A stretch of 64,000 nucleotides of DNA from Pullilachnospira sp963929535. Lineage in GTDB: Bacteria > Bacillota > Clostridia > Lachnospirales > Lachnospiraceae. Below are positions 34,944 to 43,984 of the stretch, in pieces. The position numbers were made by a program, and so were the translations under genes. The stretch lies in the NCBI GenBank assembly GCA_963929535.1, contig CAWVIZ010000003.1:1-64000 (forward strand), given 5' to 3'. The notes below the pieces were generated by a model. It searched no databases. It saw only the letters and a program-made list of their open reading frames with translations, and was not told the origin of the DNA. Position 1 is the first letter of the stretch. Each line of letters opens with the position of its first letter.

Positions 34944-35111
34944 TTGTCCGGTGTGGCCAAATTTTTCCTTGTGACAGGCTATACCGATATGCGAAAAAGT
35001 ATCGATGGCCTGATGGCAATCGTTCGGGATACCTATGAATTAGATCCCTACAGCAATTCCCTGTTTCTTTTCTGCGGCAGACGCTGTGACCGGATCAAAG
35101 CGCTGCATTAA
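34944..35111 (+). pseudogene. IS66 tnpB, truncated by the RIT element (left copy)
   Basis: 55 codons, likely from a TTG start. The TnpB core FLVTGYTDMRKSIDGLMAIV and LFLFCGRRCDRIKALH is clear. At the codon after ...KALH the gene runs into the RIT terminal repeat, whose first bases give TAA. Full TnpB is about 115 residues. The break falls at exactly the same codon as in the right-hand copy at 38,598. Confidence 0.9.
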
Positions 35112-35168
35112 TTCCGACATCGGAATTAATGAAGTTATTCCGATTTTTCAATTATTTCGACAGAATTG
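35106..35168 (+). repeat. Left terminal inverted repeat of the RIT element
   Basis: The segment begins CATTAATTCCGACATCGGAA and continues through GTTATTCCGATTTTTCAATT to CGACAGAATT. The first 26 nt are themselves a palindrome around CA. It matches the right end (38,540-38,600) inverted, with about 57 of 60 positions equal. TATCGGAATAAGTA motifs lie further in, at 35,205-35,220. Confidence 0.9.
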
Positions 35169-35221
35169 GGCCATCCATTATAGAATAGGATCATGAGCCT
35201 AATTCTATCGGAATAAGTAAT

Positions 35222-36250
35222 TTATGCTAAACCATACAGTTTTTTGATCACTCCTACATTATTCTGCCATTCCGGAGGAGCAGATATTGCAGCACCGCCT
35301 TGACATTTTTCAATTGCCCTGCGTTTCATTTCGGTGTCCGCATAAGCGTAGATCTGCGTTGATACAACTGATGCATGCCCCATGTACTCTGCTAAAAGCT
35401 GAAGGGGCATACCATGCCTATACAGATGCATTGCACGGGTATGACGGAATTGATGTGGCGTAACCTTGGCAGGCATTTCGTCACATACTTCTCTTGCCAT
35501 AATGGTGTATTTCTTCAGAAACCGTGCAACATTATCATCGGACATCTTATTGTGCGTTCCGTGTGAAACTGTATAAAACAGCCAGTCCTCTTCTCTGGCA
35601 TCTTCTGAATGGTAGACTTTGATATATCTTTTTAAATGGTTGACGGTTTTCTTCATTAATGGGACATACCTTACCTTATTTCCCTTGCCTTCCAGCCTTA
35701 TCTTTGGACTGCCATCTTTGAGGTCCAGAGAATTCAGGCGCAGATTTAACATTTCACAATCTCTTGCTGCAGTATCATACATAGTAATCATGAAACACAT
35801 ATCCCGCAAGCCGATCTTAGTTGTGTCATCTGGCTGGCGTAAAAGAGCTGCCATTGCATTTTCGCTTAAAAATACAACCGGTTCTTTGCTCTCCTTTGCT
35901 ACTGCAATCCCTGACGCTTCAAGGGATAATACCGTTACCTCCGGATTAGATATCCTGGCATACTTTAGGAATGACCGTATCGCAAACAATCTTTGGTTTC
36001 TGGTAGATGCCGATACATTCCTTTCATTCTTTAAGTACACAAGGTAGTCGCTGATCGTTTGGGCATTCCATTCATTGAAGGATATCTCATCGTAAGGGAT
36101 CCCCTTTTTTTCCATTATAAACCCTAGGAACTGATTGATGACTTGCCTGTATGAATCTATCGTACAATTACTTAATCCACGCTGCTTTGGCATATATACA
36201 GTCAGAAATGCCCGTATCTTTTCAAACATTGTTTTACTGTCATTCGTCAT
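35222..36250 (-). CDS. RIT tyrosine recombinase, third gene
   Basis: 342 residues. An N-terminal SAM-like core-binding domain (residues 10-110) is followed by the catalytic domain with TPHQFRHTRAMHL (His-x-x-Arg), GHASVVSTQIYAYAD (second His region and Tyr nucleophile), and an Arg in the TAARDCEMLNLRL block. It starts inside the stop of the preceding recombinase gene (ATGA overlap). Third member of a recombinase trio, whose genes act together in RIT and Tn554-type elements. Confidence 0.93.
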   Translation of the reverse strand: MTNDSKTMFEKIRAFLTVYMPKQRGLSNCTIDSYRQVINQFLGFIMEKKGIPYDEISFNEWNAQTISDYLVYLKNERNVSASTRNQRLFAIRSFLKYARISNPEVTVLSLEASGIAVAKESKEPVVFLSENAMAALLRQPDDTTKIGLRDMCFMITMYDTAARDCEMLNLRLNSLDLKDGSPKIRLEGKGNKVRYVPLMKKTVNHLKRYIKVYHSEDAREEDWLFYTVSHGTHNKMSDDNVARFLKKYTIMAREVCDEMPAKVTPHQFRHTRAMHLYRHGMPLQLLAEYMGHASVVSTQIYAYADTEMKRRAIEKCQGGAAISAPPEWQNNVGVIKKLYGLA

Positions 36251-37215
36251 TCTTCGTACACCTCCGGTATGATTTCTGAGAACCGTTCAAAATCGAATCC
36301 TGACATTTCAGAGAACTGTTCCGGTAAAAAATGCAGGTAATACAGCGTATGCTGATACTTTGAATGCCCCATGTAAGCACTTAAGCTAGGCAGAAGGGTA
36401 CTGATATCTTTTCCTTCTTTATGCCATTGATAGATCCGGTGCGTTGCGAAAGAATGACGAAAGCTATACATGTTCGGTCTTCTTGTGCCAGATGTTTTTA
36501 TCCCTGCTCCATCCCGGCAGTGTTCAAAAAGATACTGCTGTGTTGATTTTGAAAAGTATTGGCCTTTTCTGTCAACAAACATGGCTATGCTTTCTGGGAA
36601 AACGGCGCTTATCTGATTAAGATAGAGTTTTGTAAGTGACAGCAGTTCATTCGGCGCATAAACAACTCTTTCTTTATTATATTTTGATTCTCTGATAAAG
36701 ACCCTTCCTGTTTGAACGTTTACGTCCTTGCGGTTCATGTTTCTGGCTTCAACCGGACGCAGCCCACAACAGTACATGTACCGAAACATAACAGGTGCCA
36801 CCAGATGACGGACTGCTGACTGATAATAACGTTCCATCGTATCCGTGTATTGGAAGAACGATTTCAAGGATTCCTGAGAAAAAACATATGGCATCAATGG
36901 CATGGTTCCACCTTTCAATCCGTCAGGCAGAATAAATGCTTCCTCCCCCATCATGACAAGATATTTACCAAACTGCCGCAAAGTTGTTATTCTTGAAAGA
37001 TATCCATTGGAAGTCTCGGTTTCTTTAATAACCGACCATCTCATAACCATTTCTTCCGTTAGCGTATCTTTATGTGGATACTCTGCGAGGCAAAAACGGT
37101 CAAACTCCAACAAGTGATATGTCTGAGAACCATATGCATGGCCAAAATCTTTTTTAAACTTTATAAAAGCTTCTTCCTTATACCGGAGAGCGCTTTCAAA
37201 TTTCATTTTACTCAT
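36247..37215 (-). CDS. RIT tyrosine recombinase, second gene
   Basis: 322 residues. Catalytic blocks: RYMYCCGLRPVEARNMNRKDV (first Arg), YSFRHSFATHRIY (His-x-x-Arg), YMGHSKYQHTLYYLHF (His and Tyr). The start at 37215 was chosen because GGCGGAGAG lies 6 nt upstream; it overlaps the preceding gene by 8 nt. The N-terminus is basic and helical (core-binding domain). Confidence 0.93.
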   Translation of the reverse strand: MSKMKFESALRYKEEAFIKFKKDFGHAYGSQTYHLLEFDRFCLAEYPHKDTLTEEMVMRWSVIKETETSNGYLSRITTLRQFGKYLVMMGEEAFILPDGLKGGTMPLMPYVFSQESLKSFFQYTDTMERYYQSAVRHLVAPVMFRYMYCCGLRPVEARNMNRKDVNVQTGRVFIRESKYNKERVVYAPNELLSLTKLYLNQISAVFPESIAMFVDRKGQYFSKSTQQYLFEHCRDGAGIKTSGTRRPNMYSFRHSFATHRIYQWHKEGKDISTLLPSLSAYMGHSKYQHTLYYLHFLPEQFSEMSGFDFERFSEIIPEVYEE

Positions 37216-38449
37216 TGCTCTCCGCCCTTTCATTTATTTCTGGCATAGGCATAGGACAACTGCGAAGCATCTGTTCGGAAACAGAAATGTATCTTTTCGT
37301 TGCTTCTATATCCTTATGCCCAAGAATCTGTGCTACCATCTCAAGGCTTTCCCCGGAATCGATCAGTAAAGTTCCCAGGCTTCTTCGAAATGTATGCATG
37401 TTGATTTTTTCCGCTGCCGGGCGAGTTATGCCAGCTCTCTGCATGAGTTTTTTTAAACGTTGGCATAGTAATGAAGAAGTCAGCGAAGAATCACAGTATG
37501 ATTTTTTCAAAAACACGTAGGGAAGGGATGAAGTCCCTCTGGCATTAAGGATGTAATCGGCCAGAGCGTCCCCCGTTCTCTCTGAAAACGGGATTGAGAC
37601 CTGTTTCCCTGTTTTTTTCTGGATAATGCTTATCGAAGCTGAATACCAATCAATATCCCTAAGCTTCAAGTTACACAGATCAGAACTTCTTAAACCGCAA
37701 TCCATGGCAAGCAGCAAGATAGCTTTATCACGCTTCCCGATATCAGAATCTCCATCCGCAGCATCTAACAATTTTTCCCTTTCGACGTCTGTGAGAATCC
37801 CATAAATTCGTTTATGCGGTGTATCCCATGCTTTTATTGCGGCAAGAATGTTAGGCTGTGCATTCTCATTCTCAATCAGGTAAGCATAAAAGTGTTTCAA
37901 TGCAGATGCAGTACTATGAAGTCCCGCTGGCCGCAGTTTTTTCATATGAGATAAAAAATCCAGCATATTTTGTGCATCAGCTTCAAGAATGCGGATTCCA
38001 TTTTTTTCTGCATATAAAATATACTGCCTGATTATGTTTTCATCCCGCTTTATTATAGATTCGGCATGTCTACTTTCTCTTTGCTCGCTCGCGACAAATG
38101 CTCTGAGCAGAGTTTCATTCGCATCATTGCCATACTTTTTCCCGTATAATGGTGCGCATTTCCAGGTGATATGTCCCGTTTCTATTAACTGCAGCATTCT
38201 GAATGCAAGCCTTCTGATTCGGAGAAGCTTATCTTTTGAAATCATTTCTGACTCATAGGCATCTCCGGTTCGCACAATTCCCTGTTTTATAACGTTTCCG
38301 GCATCACCTCCCTTTGTATCACAATAATCTCTTATGAATACATTGTAAGTATGTCTCGTTCTTTTTAATGTAGCGTCAGAGTAGCCTAATCCAACTTTCA
38401 ATGCTTCCGCTAGTGTGTCCCATTCCGGGATGATGTTTGCTGTTTGCAT
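37208..38449 (-). CDS. RIT tyrosine recombinase, first gene
   Basis: 413 residues, the longest of the three, as in other RIT elements. Catalytic blocks: AMDCGLRSSDLCNLKLRDIDW (Arg), NMHTFRRSLGTLLIDSG (His-x-x-Arg), LGHKDIEATKRYISVSE (His, Tyr). The ATG at 38449 follows GGGAGG; a 20-codon upstream extension is not supported. It leads the three overlapping genes. The promoter likely lies in the right terminal region. Confidence 0.93.
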   Translation of the reverse strand: MQTANIIPEWDTLAEALKVGLGYSDATLKRTRHTYNVFIRDYCDTKGGDAGNVIKQGIVRTGDAYESEMISKDKLLRIRRLAFRMLQLIETGHITWKCAPLYGKKYGNDANETLLRAFVASEQRESRHAESIIKRDENIIRQYILYAEKNGIRILEADAQNMLDFLSHMKKLRPAGLHSTASALKHFYAYLIENENAQPNILAAIKAWDTPHKRIYGILTDVEREKLLDAADGDSDIGKRDKAILLLAMDCGLRSSDLCNLKLRDIDWYSASISIIQKKTGKQVSIPFSERTGDALADYILNARGTSSLPYVFLKKSYCDSSLTSSLLCQRLKKLMQRAGITRPAAEKINMHTFRRSLGTLLIDSGESLEMVAQILGHKDIEATKRYISVSEQMLRSCPMPMPEINERAESNE

Positions 38450-38539
38450 AGTATTTTCCTCCCTATATTTGATATAGAATAGGAGAATACTTATTCCGAT
38501 ATTTTTCAACTGTTTTTAACAAAAATATATCATCATGCG

Positions 38540-38600
38540 ATTCTGTCGGAATAATTGAAAAATCGGAATAACTTCATTAATTCCGACATCGGAATTAATG
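38540..38600 (-). repeat. Right terminal inverted repeat of the RIT element
   Basis: Read on the minus strand it gives CATTAATTCCGATGTCGGAA, then GTTATTCCGATTTTTCAATT and CCGACAGAAT. Here the terminal palindrome is extended by CTT/AAG beyond the end, giving a 32-nt palindrome that includes the last bases of tnpB. Confidence 0.9.
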
Positions 38601-38777
38601 AAGCCCCTTAATGCGGTCACTGCGCCTGCCGCAGAAGAGAAAAAGAATGTCCTTTTCATATGGATCCAGCTGGAAGTTGAATTTAATAATAGATGCCAGA
38701 CCATCAATCCCACGGCGTAGATCTGTGTATCCTGCAGCAATATAGATCTTTCGGAATCCGGTTGCATTATTCAGCAC
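38595..38777 (-). pseudogene. IS66 tnpB, truncated by the RIT element (right copy)
   Basis: 60 codons from a GTG start: NNATGFRKIYIAAGYTDLRRGIDGLAS and LFLFCGRRSDRIKGLH, then TAA supplied by the RIT end. The sequence is clearly a different IS66 subtype from the left copy (about half the residues differ), so the two are not halves or duplicates of one gene. Overlaps tnpA by 11 nt. Confidence 0.9.
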
Positions 38778-39162
38778 CCAGGAGCCCTCCGATCCGGGAG
38801 AGAAGCTCATCCGATGCAGAATTCGAAATCTCCAGGATGAGATCTCCTTTCCGGATCACGAGATCCGGATGGAAAACCGGAGCTGTGTTCTGAGGAGATG
38901 ATGGGAGTTTAAGCTCAGTAAAAGAGACCGTTCTCTGAGTCACAGGCGCCAGCTCCTGATCCGTTCCGCCAACTGCAGGTAATGAGGCATTCCGGGAATT
39001 TTCAAAAGCTTCCCTGCGCAGGATCCTCTGCCAGTAGAAGAACTGCTTTTCTGATATCCCATTTGCTCTGCACCAGGCAGTTTTAGACATTCCGCTGTTT
39101 ATGCATTCATTCATGATTTTGGCCCAGTGCTCTGCACGGACCTGATGTGTGATCTTATCCAT
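38767..39162 (-). CDS. IS66-family accessory protein TnpA (right copy)
   Basis: 131 residues. N-terminal helix-turn-helix (WAKIMNECINSGMSKTAWCRANGISEKQFFYWQRILRRE), Pro/Ser-rich linker, and C-terminal LVIRKGDLILEISNSASDELLSRI. The ATG at 39162 follows GGAG 8 nt upstream. The transposase gene tnpC is missing on this side as well. Confidence 0.88.
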   Translation of the reverse strand: MDKITHQVRAEHWAKIMNECINSGMSKTAWCRANGISEKQFFYWQRILRREAFENSRNASLPAVGGTDQELAPVTQRTVSFTELKLPSSPQNTAPVFHPDLVIRKGDLILEISNSASDELLSRIGGLLGAE

Positions 39163-39242
39163 AGGGACAACTCCTTTAAAAAACTTGTAGTTTTCTGGAG
39201 TTATTATCTCATGGATAGAGAAAACTAGCACGGTACTAATGA

Positions 39243-39857
39243 TTTACCGTATACCGTTATATGAATGAGATGGACATTTATCCCATTTATCCCAAAATGA
39301 ATCTTTCGAAACGGATGCAGCAGGCCAAGGTATGTCCCTATCTCCTGCGTAATGCGGTGATAGACAGGCCAAACCAGGCATGGTCTATTGATATTACCTA
39401 TGTTCCCATCCGGCGAGGGTTCCTGTATCTGACAGCCGTAATCGACTGGTACAGCCGCTGTATTGTCGGCTGGGAAGTAGATGATACTCTCGATACAAGG
39501 ATGGTGATCAACGCCCTGAAAAAGGCTTTCAAAGTAGCAAAACCGCAGATCCTGAATTCTGATCAGGGATGTCAATTCACAAGTCAGCAGTACATTGACT
39601 TCGTAAAGGAAAACGGCATCCGTCAGAGCATGGACGGGAAAAGCAGGTGGGCAGATAACATCATGATCGAGCGCTGGTTCCGCAGCTTTAAGTATGAAGA
39701 AGCTTATCTGACGCAATATAACAACATCCGTGAAGCAAGGAGTGCCATTGGGAAGTATATCCATACTTACAACTTTGAGCGCCGTCATTCCGCACTCGAC
39801 TACCAGACACCGGCTGAATGCTACTATCCGGCAATGTTGTTGCCATATGTAGCTTAG
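39243..39857 (+). pseudogene. IS3-family transposase OrfB, 5'-truncated
   Basis: The frame holds the complete IS3/IS150-type DDE core: WSIDITYVPIRRGFLYL (Asp), ILNSDQGCQFTS (Asp), MIERWFRSFKYEEAYL (Glu), and the C-terminal end. The N-terminal helical domain is missing, an in-frame stop lies at 39,240, and there is no OrfA. Inactive remnant between the IS66 piece and the capsule locus. Confidence 0.85.
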
Positions 39858-39993
39858 CATATATGGGAATGGGAGTATTCCACCGTCCTATACCTCATCC
39901 CTGTAACTTATCCACCGTATCAGTTCATTATAAAAATCTTAGATTTTTGTCTTGACAACTGAGCCACTATAAGGCCCAGCGGGCGGCTTTTTG

Positions 39994-40112
39994 TCAGTAC
40001 AGCTCCCTTTCGCACATATTCAGCGCCGCCGCAATTACCTGATCCATATCATAATATTTATACTCACCCAGACATCCTCCGAAAATCACATTTTTCTCTG
40101 CATCCGCTAAGT
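39994..40112 (-). pseudogene. C-terminal stub of UDP-galactopyranose mutase (glf)
   Basis: The last 38 codons read NVIFGGCLGEYKYYDMDQVIAAA and end with the normal stop. This matches the C-terminus of Glf, which makes UDP-galactofuranose. The rest of the gene is gone; upstream is unrelated sequence leading to the polymerase gene. It shows that the capsule locus once continued, and was eroded by the neighbouring elements. Confidence 0.75.
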
Positions 40113-40163
40113 GCTTATATTATATCCATAATACTCACACATTTTTTGAAAATGTTCATTCGT

Positions 40164-41315
40164 TTATTTTGTTGTCCGCAGTTTATGTATATTAGAACCA
40201 AAAAGAAAAATCAGATAAAAAATAGGAGAAAAATAGGATTCAAATGCTATTTGAACCATCAATGCCCAGTATCCGGCTATTATAAAACAAGATAACGCAC
40301 TTCGTTTACTTTTATCCAAAGTTCTTGCACAAATAAAAAAAGCAATTAACTGCAATATGAATGAAACACAGCCTCCTCGGTATAGTAAATTAAAATATCT
40401 ACAATGCGGTTGCGAAAATAATAAACGTGAAACAATAACTGTGTTTGATTCCGCACCATATCCAAAGATTAAATGCTCTTGTATAGTTTCAATTGCCCTG
40501 TTCCAAACTTCGGTACGCCCACTAAATGTAATATCTCGCCCTAATAACCCTACAATCGATCCTAAAATATCACCTTGAAACTGTAATACATTAATTAATA
40601 TGAAAATAACTAGACTTAAAATAACCGCCTGTGTGGCTGTAAAATATACCTTTTTTCTATTTGCTATTGTGATAATTAACATAATCAACAAACCCATTAT
40701 AGCAGTGGCTGACCATGTAATCAATATAGTAGTAATGCTGATTATAATTAATAAAATCGGTCTAATATTTTTTTTAGAAAGTAATTTATTACTTCCTTTT
40801 TCAATCATAATTCCTGCCAAAACAATTGCTGGCAAAATATAAATTATTGTGCTATTTACATGTCCAAAAAGCCAATAATGTCTCGTGCCCTCAAAGTTAT
40901 ATAGACCATTAGGAAATAATAATATACAAATAAAATTTGCATAAATTAGTATTTCAAAAATAGATATCAGTACTCTTATTAAATGGTCGGTTACCGTATT
41001 TAAATAGTAATCAACAATTACTAATAGCATCATAGATGATATAAAAATAATTTGCGTTAGTATTGCACCTTCATAAACAAAGGTAACTCCCAAACATATT
41101 ATTTCTATGGCTATAGCTAAAATTAGCACAGAACTTGGTTGATATTTTTTTTTATCTCCAAATAATACAAATATAATAAATGAACAAAATGCAACAATTT
41201 TTCCTATTGTAAAAATCAAATCGATAATTGGAAATCGAGAAAAAAAAGTCGGCTCAAAAAACCAAATTAACAGGAAAAAAATAAATAATTCCTTTTTGTT
41301 AATTTTTAATTTCAT
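40164..41315 (-). CDS. O-antigen/capsule polymerase (Wzy-like)
   Basis: 383 residues with about ten hydrophobic segments and a larger external loop around 250-320. Such topology, together with the flippase gene upstream, fits the Wzy polymerase that links lipid-borne repeat units. The loop contains GRDITFSGRTEVWNRAIETI, similar to the O-antigen ligase/polymerase family block with SGR. AT-rich, like the rest of the locus. Last complete gene of the operon. Confidence 0.85.
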   Translation of the reverse strand: MKLKINKKELFIFFLLIWFFEPTFFSRFPIIDLIFTIGKIVAFCSFIIFVLFGDKKKYQPSSVLILAIAIEIICLGVTFVYEGAILTQIIFISSMMLLVIVDYYLNTVTDHLIRVLISIFEILIYANFICILLFPNGLYNFEGTRHYWLFGHVNSTIIYILPAIVLAGIMIEKGSNKLLSKKNIRPILLIIISITTILITWSATAIMGLLIMLIITIANRKKVYFTATQAVILSLVIFILINVLQFQGDILGSIVGLLGRDITFSGRTEVWNRAIETIQEHLIFGYGAESNTVIVSRLLFSQPHCRYFNLLYRGGCVSFILQLIAFFICARTLDKSKRSALSCFIIAGYWALMVQIAFESYFSPIFYLIFLFGSNIHKLRTTK

Positions 41316-41342
41316 TAATATTTCCCCTCAGCAATGCATGAG

Positions 41343-42764
41343 TTAATATTCAATTTTGTTACTAAATTTTTTTATCATATATTTTCGTTTAATAATAGGC
41401 AACAATCTTCTATTAATTATTATGCACATTGTTATGCCAATAATTAAATTAAGTATATCAAATAATATTTTTCGTTGTGCGACGATTAAACACTGAACTG
41501 CAAGAGCAATACAAACAACGACTATATGTTTCCAATTGTACCTTAATTTAACCAATTTACCACTATCAATCAAACGATATATGCAAACTGCCATATAACT
41601 TATAAGAGTTGATATAGATGCTGCAAATAAACCTAACCAATGAATTGCAACAAGATCGATTACTAGATTAGAAATAGCTGCTATCGCTGTTGTGAGACCT
41701 ACACTCTTAGTTTTCTTAAAAGCTATATAAATTCCTCCCCAAAACGAAGATAAACAATGGAAAAAAATTCCCATTGACAAGATTGGAATCTGTATATATG
41801 CATCATCATAATTTCCTCGAATTAATATTTTAAACAAGATAGGAGTTGCTGCCAGTATAAGAGCCATACATCCTGCAACAATGTCAAATAACCACTCGAA
41901 CATTGAAGAATAATACTCTGCAACATCATTGTCTTTAGCAGCGACAGATGCTCCTTCCTGCCATGCCATATTAAAAGTTGTTGAAGCATAATTAAGAACC
42001 GAAGGTATTTTATAGGCAACTGCATATGTTGCATTTGCAGAAACCCCCATAAATGCAGTTATTATAAGTCTGTCAGAAGAGCTTAATATCCATGCAGATA
42101 TATTATTAGTGACCATTGGCCACGAATAGCTCAGAAGTTCTTTGATTTTTTTTATGCTAAATGTTTTTAAATCAAAATATTTCCCTATTCCACCTTTTGA
42201 AATAAGAAATATTGCGGACAATATTTCAGCTATAGCTAGTGCAAATATGCATCCGGCTAAACCTGCCTTAGCCCCTATTACTAATAAGCAAATTAACAAG
42301 ATCTGCCCAAATGCGCTAATACATGCACCTATTGTATAATAAATATTTTTTGAAAGACCACGAACTACTTGACTGTTCGTATTTGTAAGAATGTAACTCA
42401 AAAAATAAATACAGATCAGTACAATAAGAATAGGTTCCTGCTTCCTGAAAAAAAATGCCATAATAGCAATAGAAATAATAGATGTTGCCATTACGAAACA
42501 ATAAATATTCGTTATAATTGATTTTTTATCTCTCTCATTATTTCGTGCATCAATCAAAAACCTAAATGCAGCAGATTGAATCTGCAAGGTTACTGCCGGA
42601 AGTACCAAAGAAACTATCGTCAATATAAGATCATACGTCCCATATTCTTCTTTGGTTAAATAGGCTGTCAATATTGGAAGTGTAAAAAAAACAGCTAATT
42701 TGGGGAAAAACGTACCAATAGCTAAAATAATCGTATTTTTTGCAAATTGTTTTTCTCTACTCAT
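41343..42764 (-). CDS. Polysaccharide flippase (Wzx/MATE-like)
   Basis: 473 residues, about twelve to fourteen transmembrane helices spread over the whole length. The N-terminus KNTIILAIGTFFPKLAVFFTLPI is typical of the polysaccharide transport family. It would flip undecaprenyl-linked repeat units across the membrane. The start at 42764 follows AAAGGAG; an upstream ATG lacks a ribosome binding site. Confidence 0.92.
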   Translation of the reverse strand: MSREKQFAKNTIILAIGTFFPKLAVFFTLPILTAYLTKEEYGTYDLILTIVSLVLPAVTLQIQSAAFRFLIDARNNERDKKSIITNIYCFVMATSIISIAIMAFFFRKQEPILIVLICIYFLSYILTNTNSQVVRGLSKNIYYTIGACISAFGQILLICLLVIGAKAGLAGCIFALAIAEILSAIFLISKGGIGKYFDLKTFSIKKIKELLSYSWPMVTNNISAWILSSSDRLIITAFMGVSANATYAVAYKIPSVLNYASTTFNMAWQEGASVAAKDNDVAEYYSSMFEWLFDIVAGCMALILAATPILFKILIRGNYDDAYIQIPILSMGIFFHCLSSFWGGIYIAFKKTKSVGLTTAIAAISNLVIDLVAIHWLGLFAASISTLISYMAVCIYRLIDSGKLVKLRYNWKHIVVVCIALAVQCLIVAQRKILFDILNLIIGITMCIIINRRLLPIIKRKYMIKKFSNKIEY

Positions 42765-42814
42765 TACTTCTCCTTTATAATTAGGTATATCTTTCAATTA
42801 CATATAACCCAAAT

Positions 42815-43966
42815 TTATAATTCCTCAACATTTTCTATAGCTGTTAAAATTTTCTGATCCATACTTCCCTTACGCCCAGGACTCGATTTACCCATATACT
42901 GTTTCATTTTTCTAATTACAAATTCCTTTATCATCTGTGAAGAAATATTAATTTTGTACGAAAAAAATTCATTAATGAACTTTCTTTTGAAGTCATCATG
43001 ACAATGCATATGGTTAGATCTGATCATACGCCAATAATCATCATCAGTATACTCTCCCCTTAGGGCCAGTAAAAGTTCTTCTTGCCTTTGCTTTAACCAT
43101 CCGGAATCCGAAGGAATAGGAATAAACTCTTCATTAATATAATACGGAAAAACATTATATTGAATTTTCCTTTTCCTATTTTCTACTGCTATAGAGATTT
43201 CTACAATTCCAGTTTCTCTACATAGTGCAGGGACCATATCTGAAACAAAGTTCCCCTGTCCATAAACTATCAAAGAGTTATTGTAATATTCAATCCCTTG
43301 AAATACATGCGCATGATGTCCTAGAATAACATCAGCACCTAAATCTACAAATTTATGTGCAAGCTTAATTTGCGCATTTGAAGGGTATATAGCAAATTCA
43401 TCTCCCCAATGAATGGATACTACAATAACAACTTCCTTATCAATTTTTCTCATTTCTTGAATCGTCAATAAAACTCTTTGAATATCATCCTCATATAAAA
43501 TATTCTCTGGCTGATACCATTCCATATGAACACATAATGATACAAAAGCTATTCTTATTCCATTTTTATTAATTATCCATGGCTCTTCATTCTTTTTTCC
43601 TATACAATGAATTCCTTTACTTTTACATATTTCATCAGTTTGATAAAAGGCTTTTGTTCCATGTTGCAAACAATGATTATTTGCTAAATTTAAAACTGAA
43701 AATCCTGCTTCTGATAGTTCAGTTATAACTTCTTCTGAACATGACATCTGTATTTCTTTAAGATTATATTTATTGGGATAATGAACAATTGATTCCAGAT
43801 TCCCAATTAACAAATCTGATTTGCCAAATATATCTCTACAAGAGTCAAATATTCTTCCCTTGATCTTGGAATATTCACTCCCCACACCTACACTAACATA
43901 TAATGGAGAATCGCAGATCATTAAATCGCCTACCGAACAAAGAATCACTTCATCTCTACTTGCCAA
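42815..43966 (-). CDS. CapA-family (PgsA-like) metallophosphoesterase-fold protein
   Basis: 383 residues. Metallophosphatase motifs: CSVGDLMICDS (GD), GNLESIV (GN), NLANNHCLQHG (NNH) and ILGHHAHVFQG (GHxH). CapA/PgsA-like proteins take part in poly-gamma-glutamate capsule assembly, but cytoplasmic forms without a signal peptide, as here, occur in polysaccharide loci with unclear roles. The start is a TTG at 43966 with GAGGAT upstream. It could act on an amino-acid substituent, in line with the ATP-grasp genes. Confidence 0.85.
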   Translation of the reverse strand: MASRDEVILCSVGDLMICDSPLYVSVGVGSEYSKIKGRIFDSCRDIFGKSDLLIGNLESIVHYPNKYNLKEIQMSCSEEVITELSEAGFSVLNLANNHCLQHGTKAFYQTDEICKSKGIHCIGKKNEEPWIINKNGIRIAFVSLCVHMEWYQPENILYEDDIQRVLLTIQEMRKIDKEVVIVVSIHWGDEFAIYPSNAQIKLAHKFVDLGADVILGHHAHVFQGIEYYNNSLIVYGQGNFVSDMVPALCRETGIVEISIAVENRKRKIQYNVFPYYINEEFIPIPSDSGWLKQRQEELLLALRGEYTDDDYWRMIRSNHMHCHDDFKRKFINEFFSYKINISSQMIKEFVIRKMKQYMGKSSPGRKGSMDQKILTAIENVEEL

Positions 43967-43984
43967 TATATTTATCCTCGCTTT

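Larger units (their letters stand above)
35106..38600 (-). mobile_element. Recombinase-in-trio (RIT) element
   Basis: 3.5-kb unit: three overlapping tyrosine recombinase genes between 60-bp inverted terminal repeats, and nothing else. This is the definition of a RIT element. Both ends abut IS66 tnpB genes, one per side and in opposite orientation, each broken after the codon for His in DRIK(A/G)LH. The element looks intact. Confidence 0.9.
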
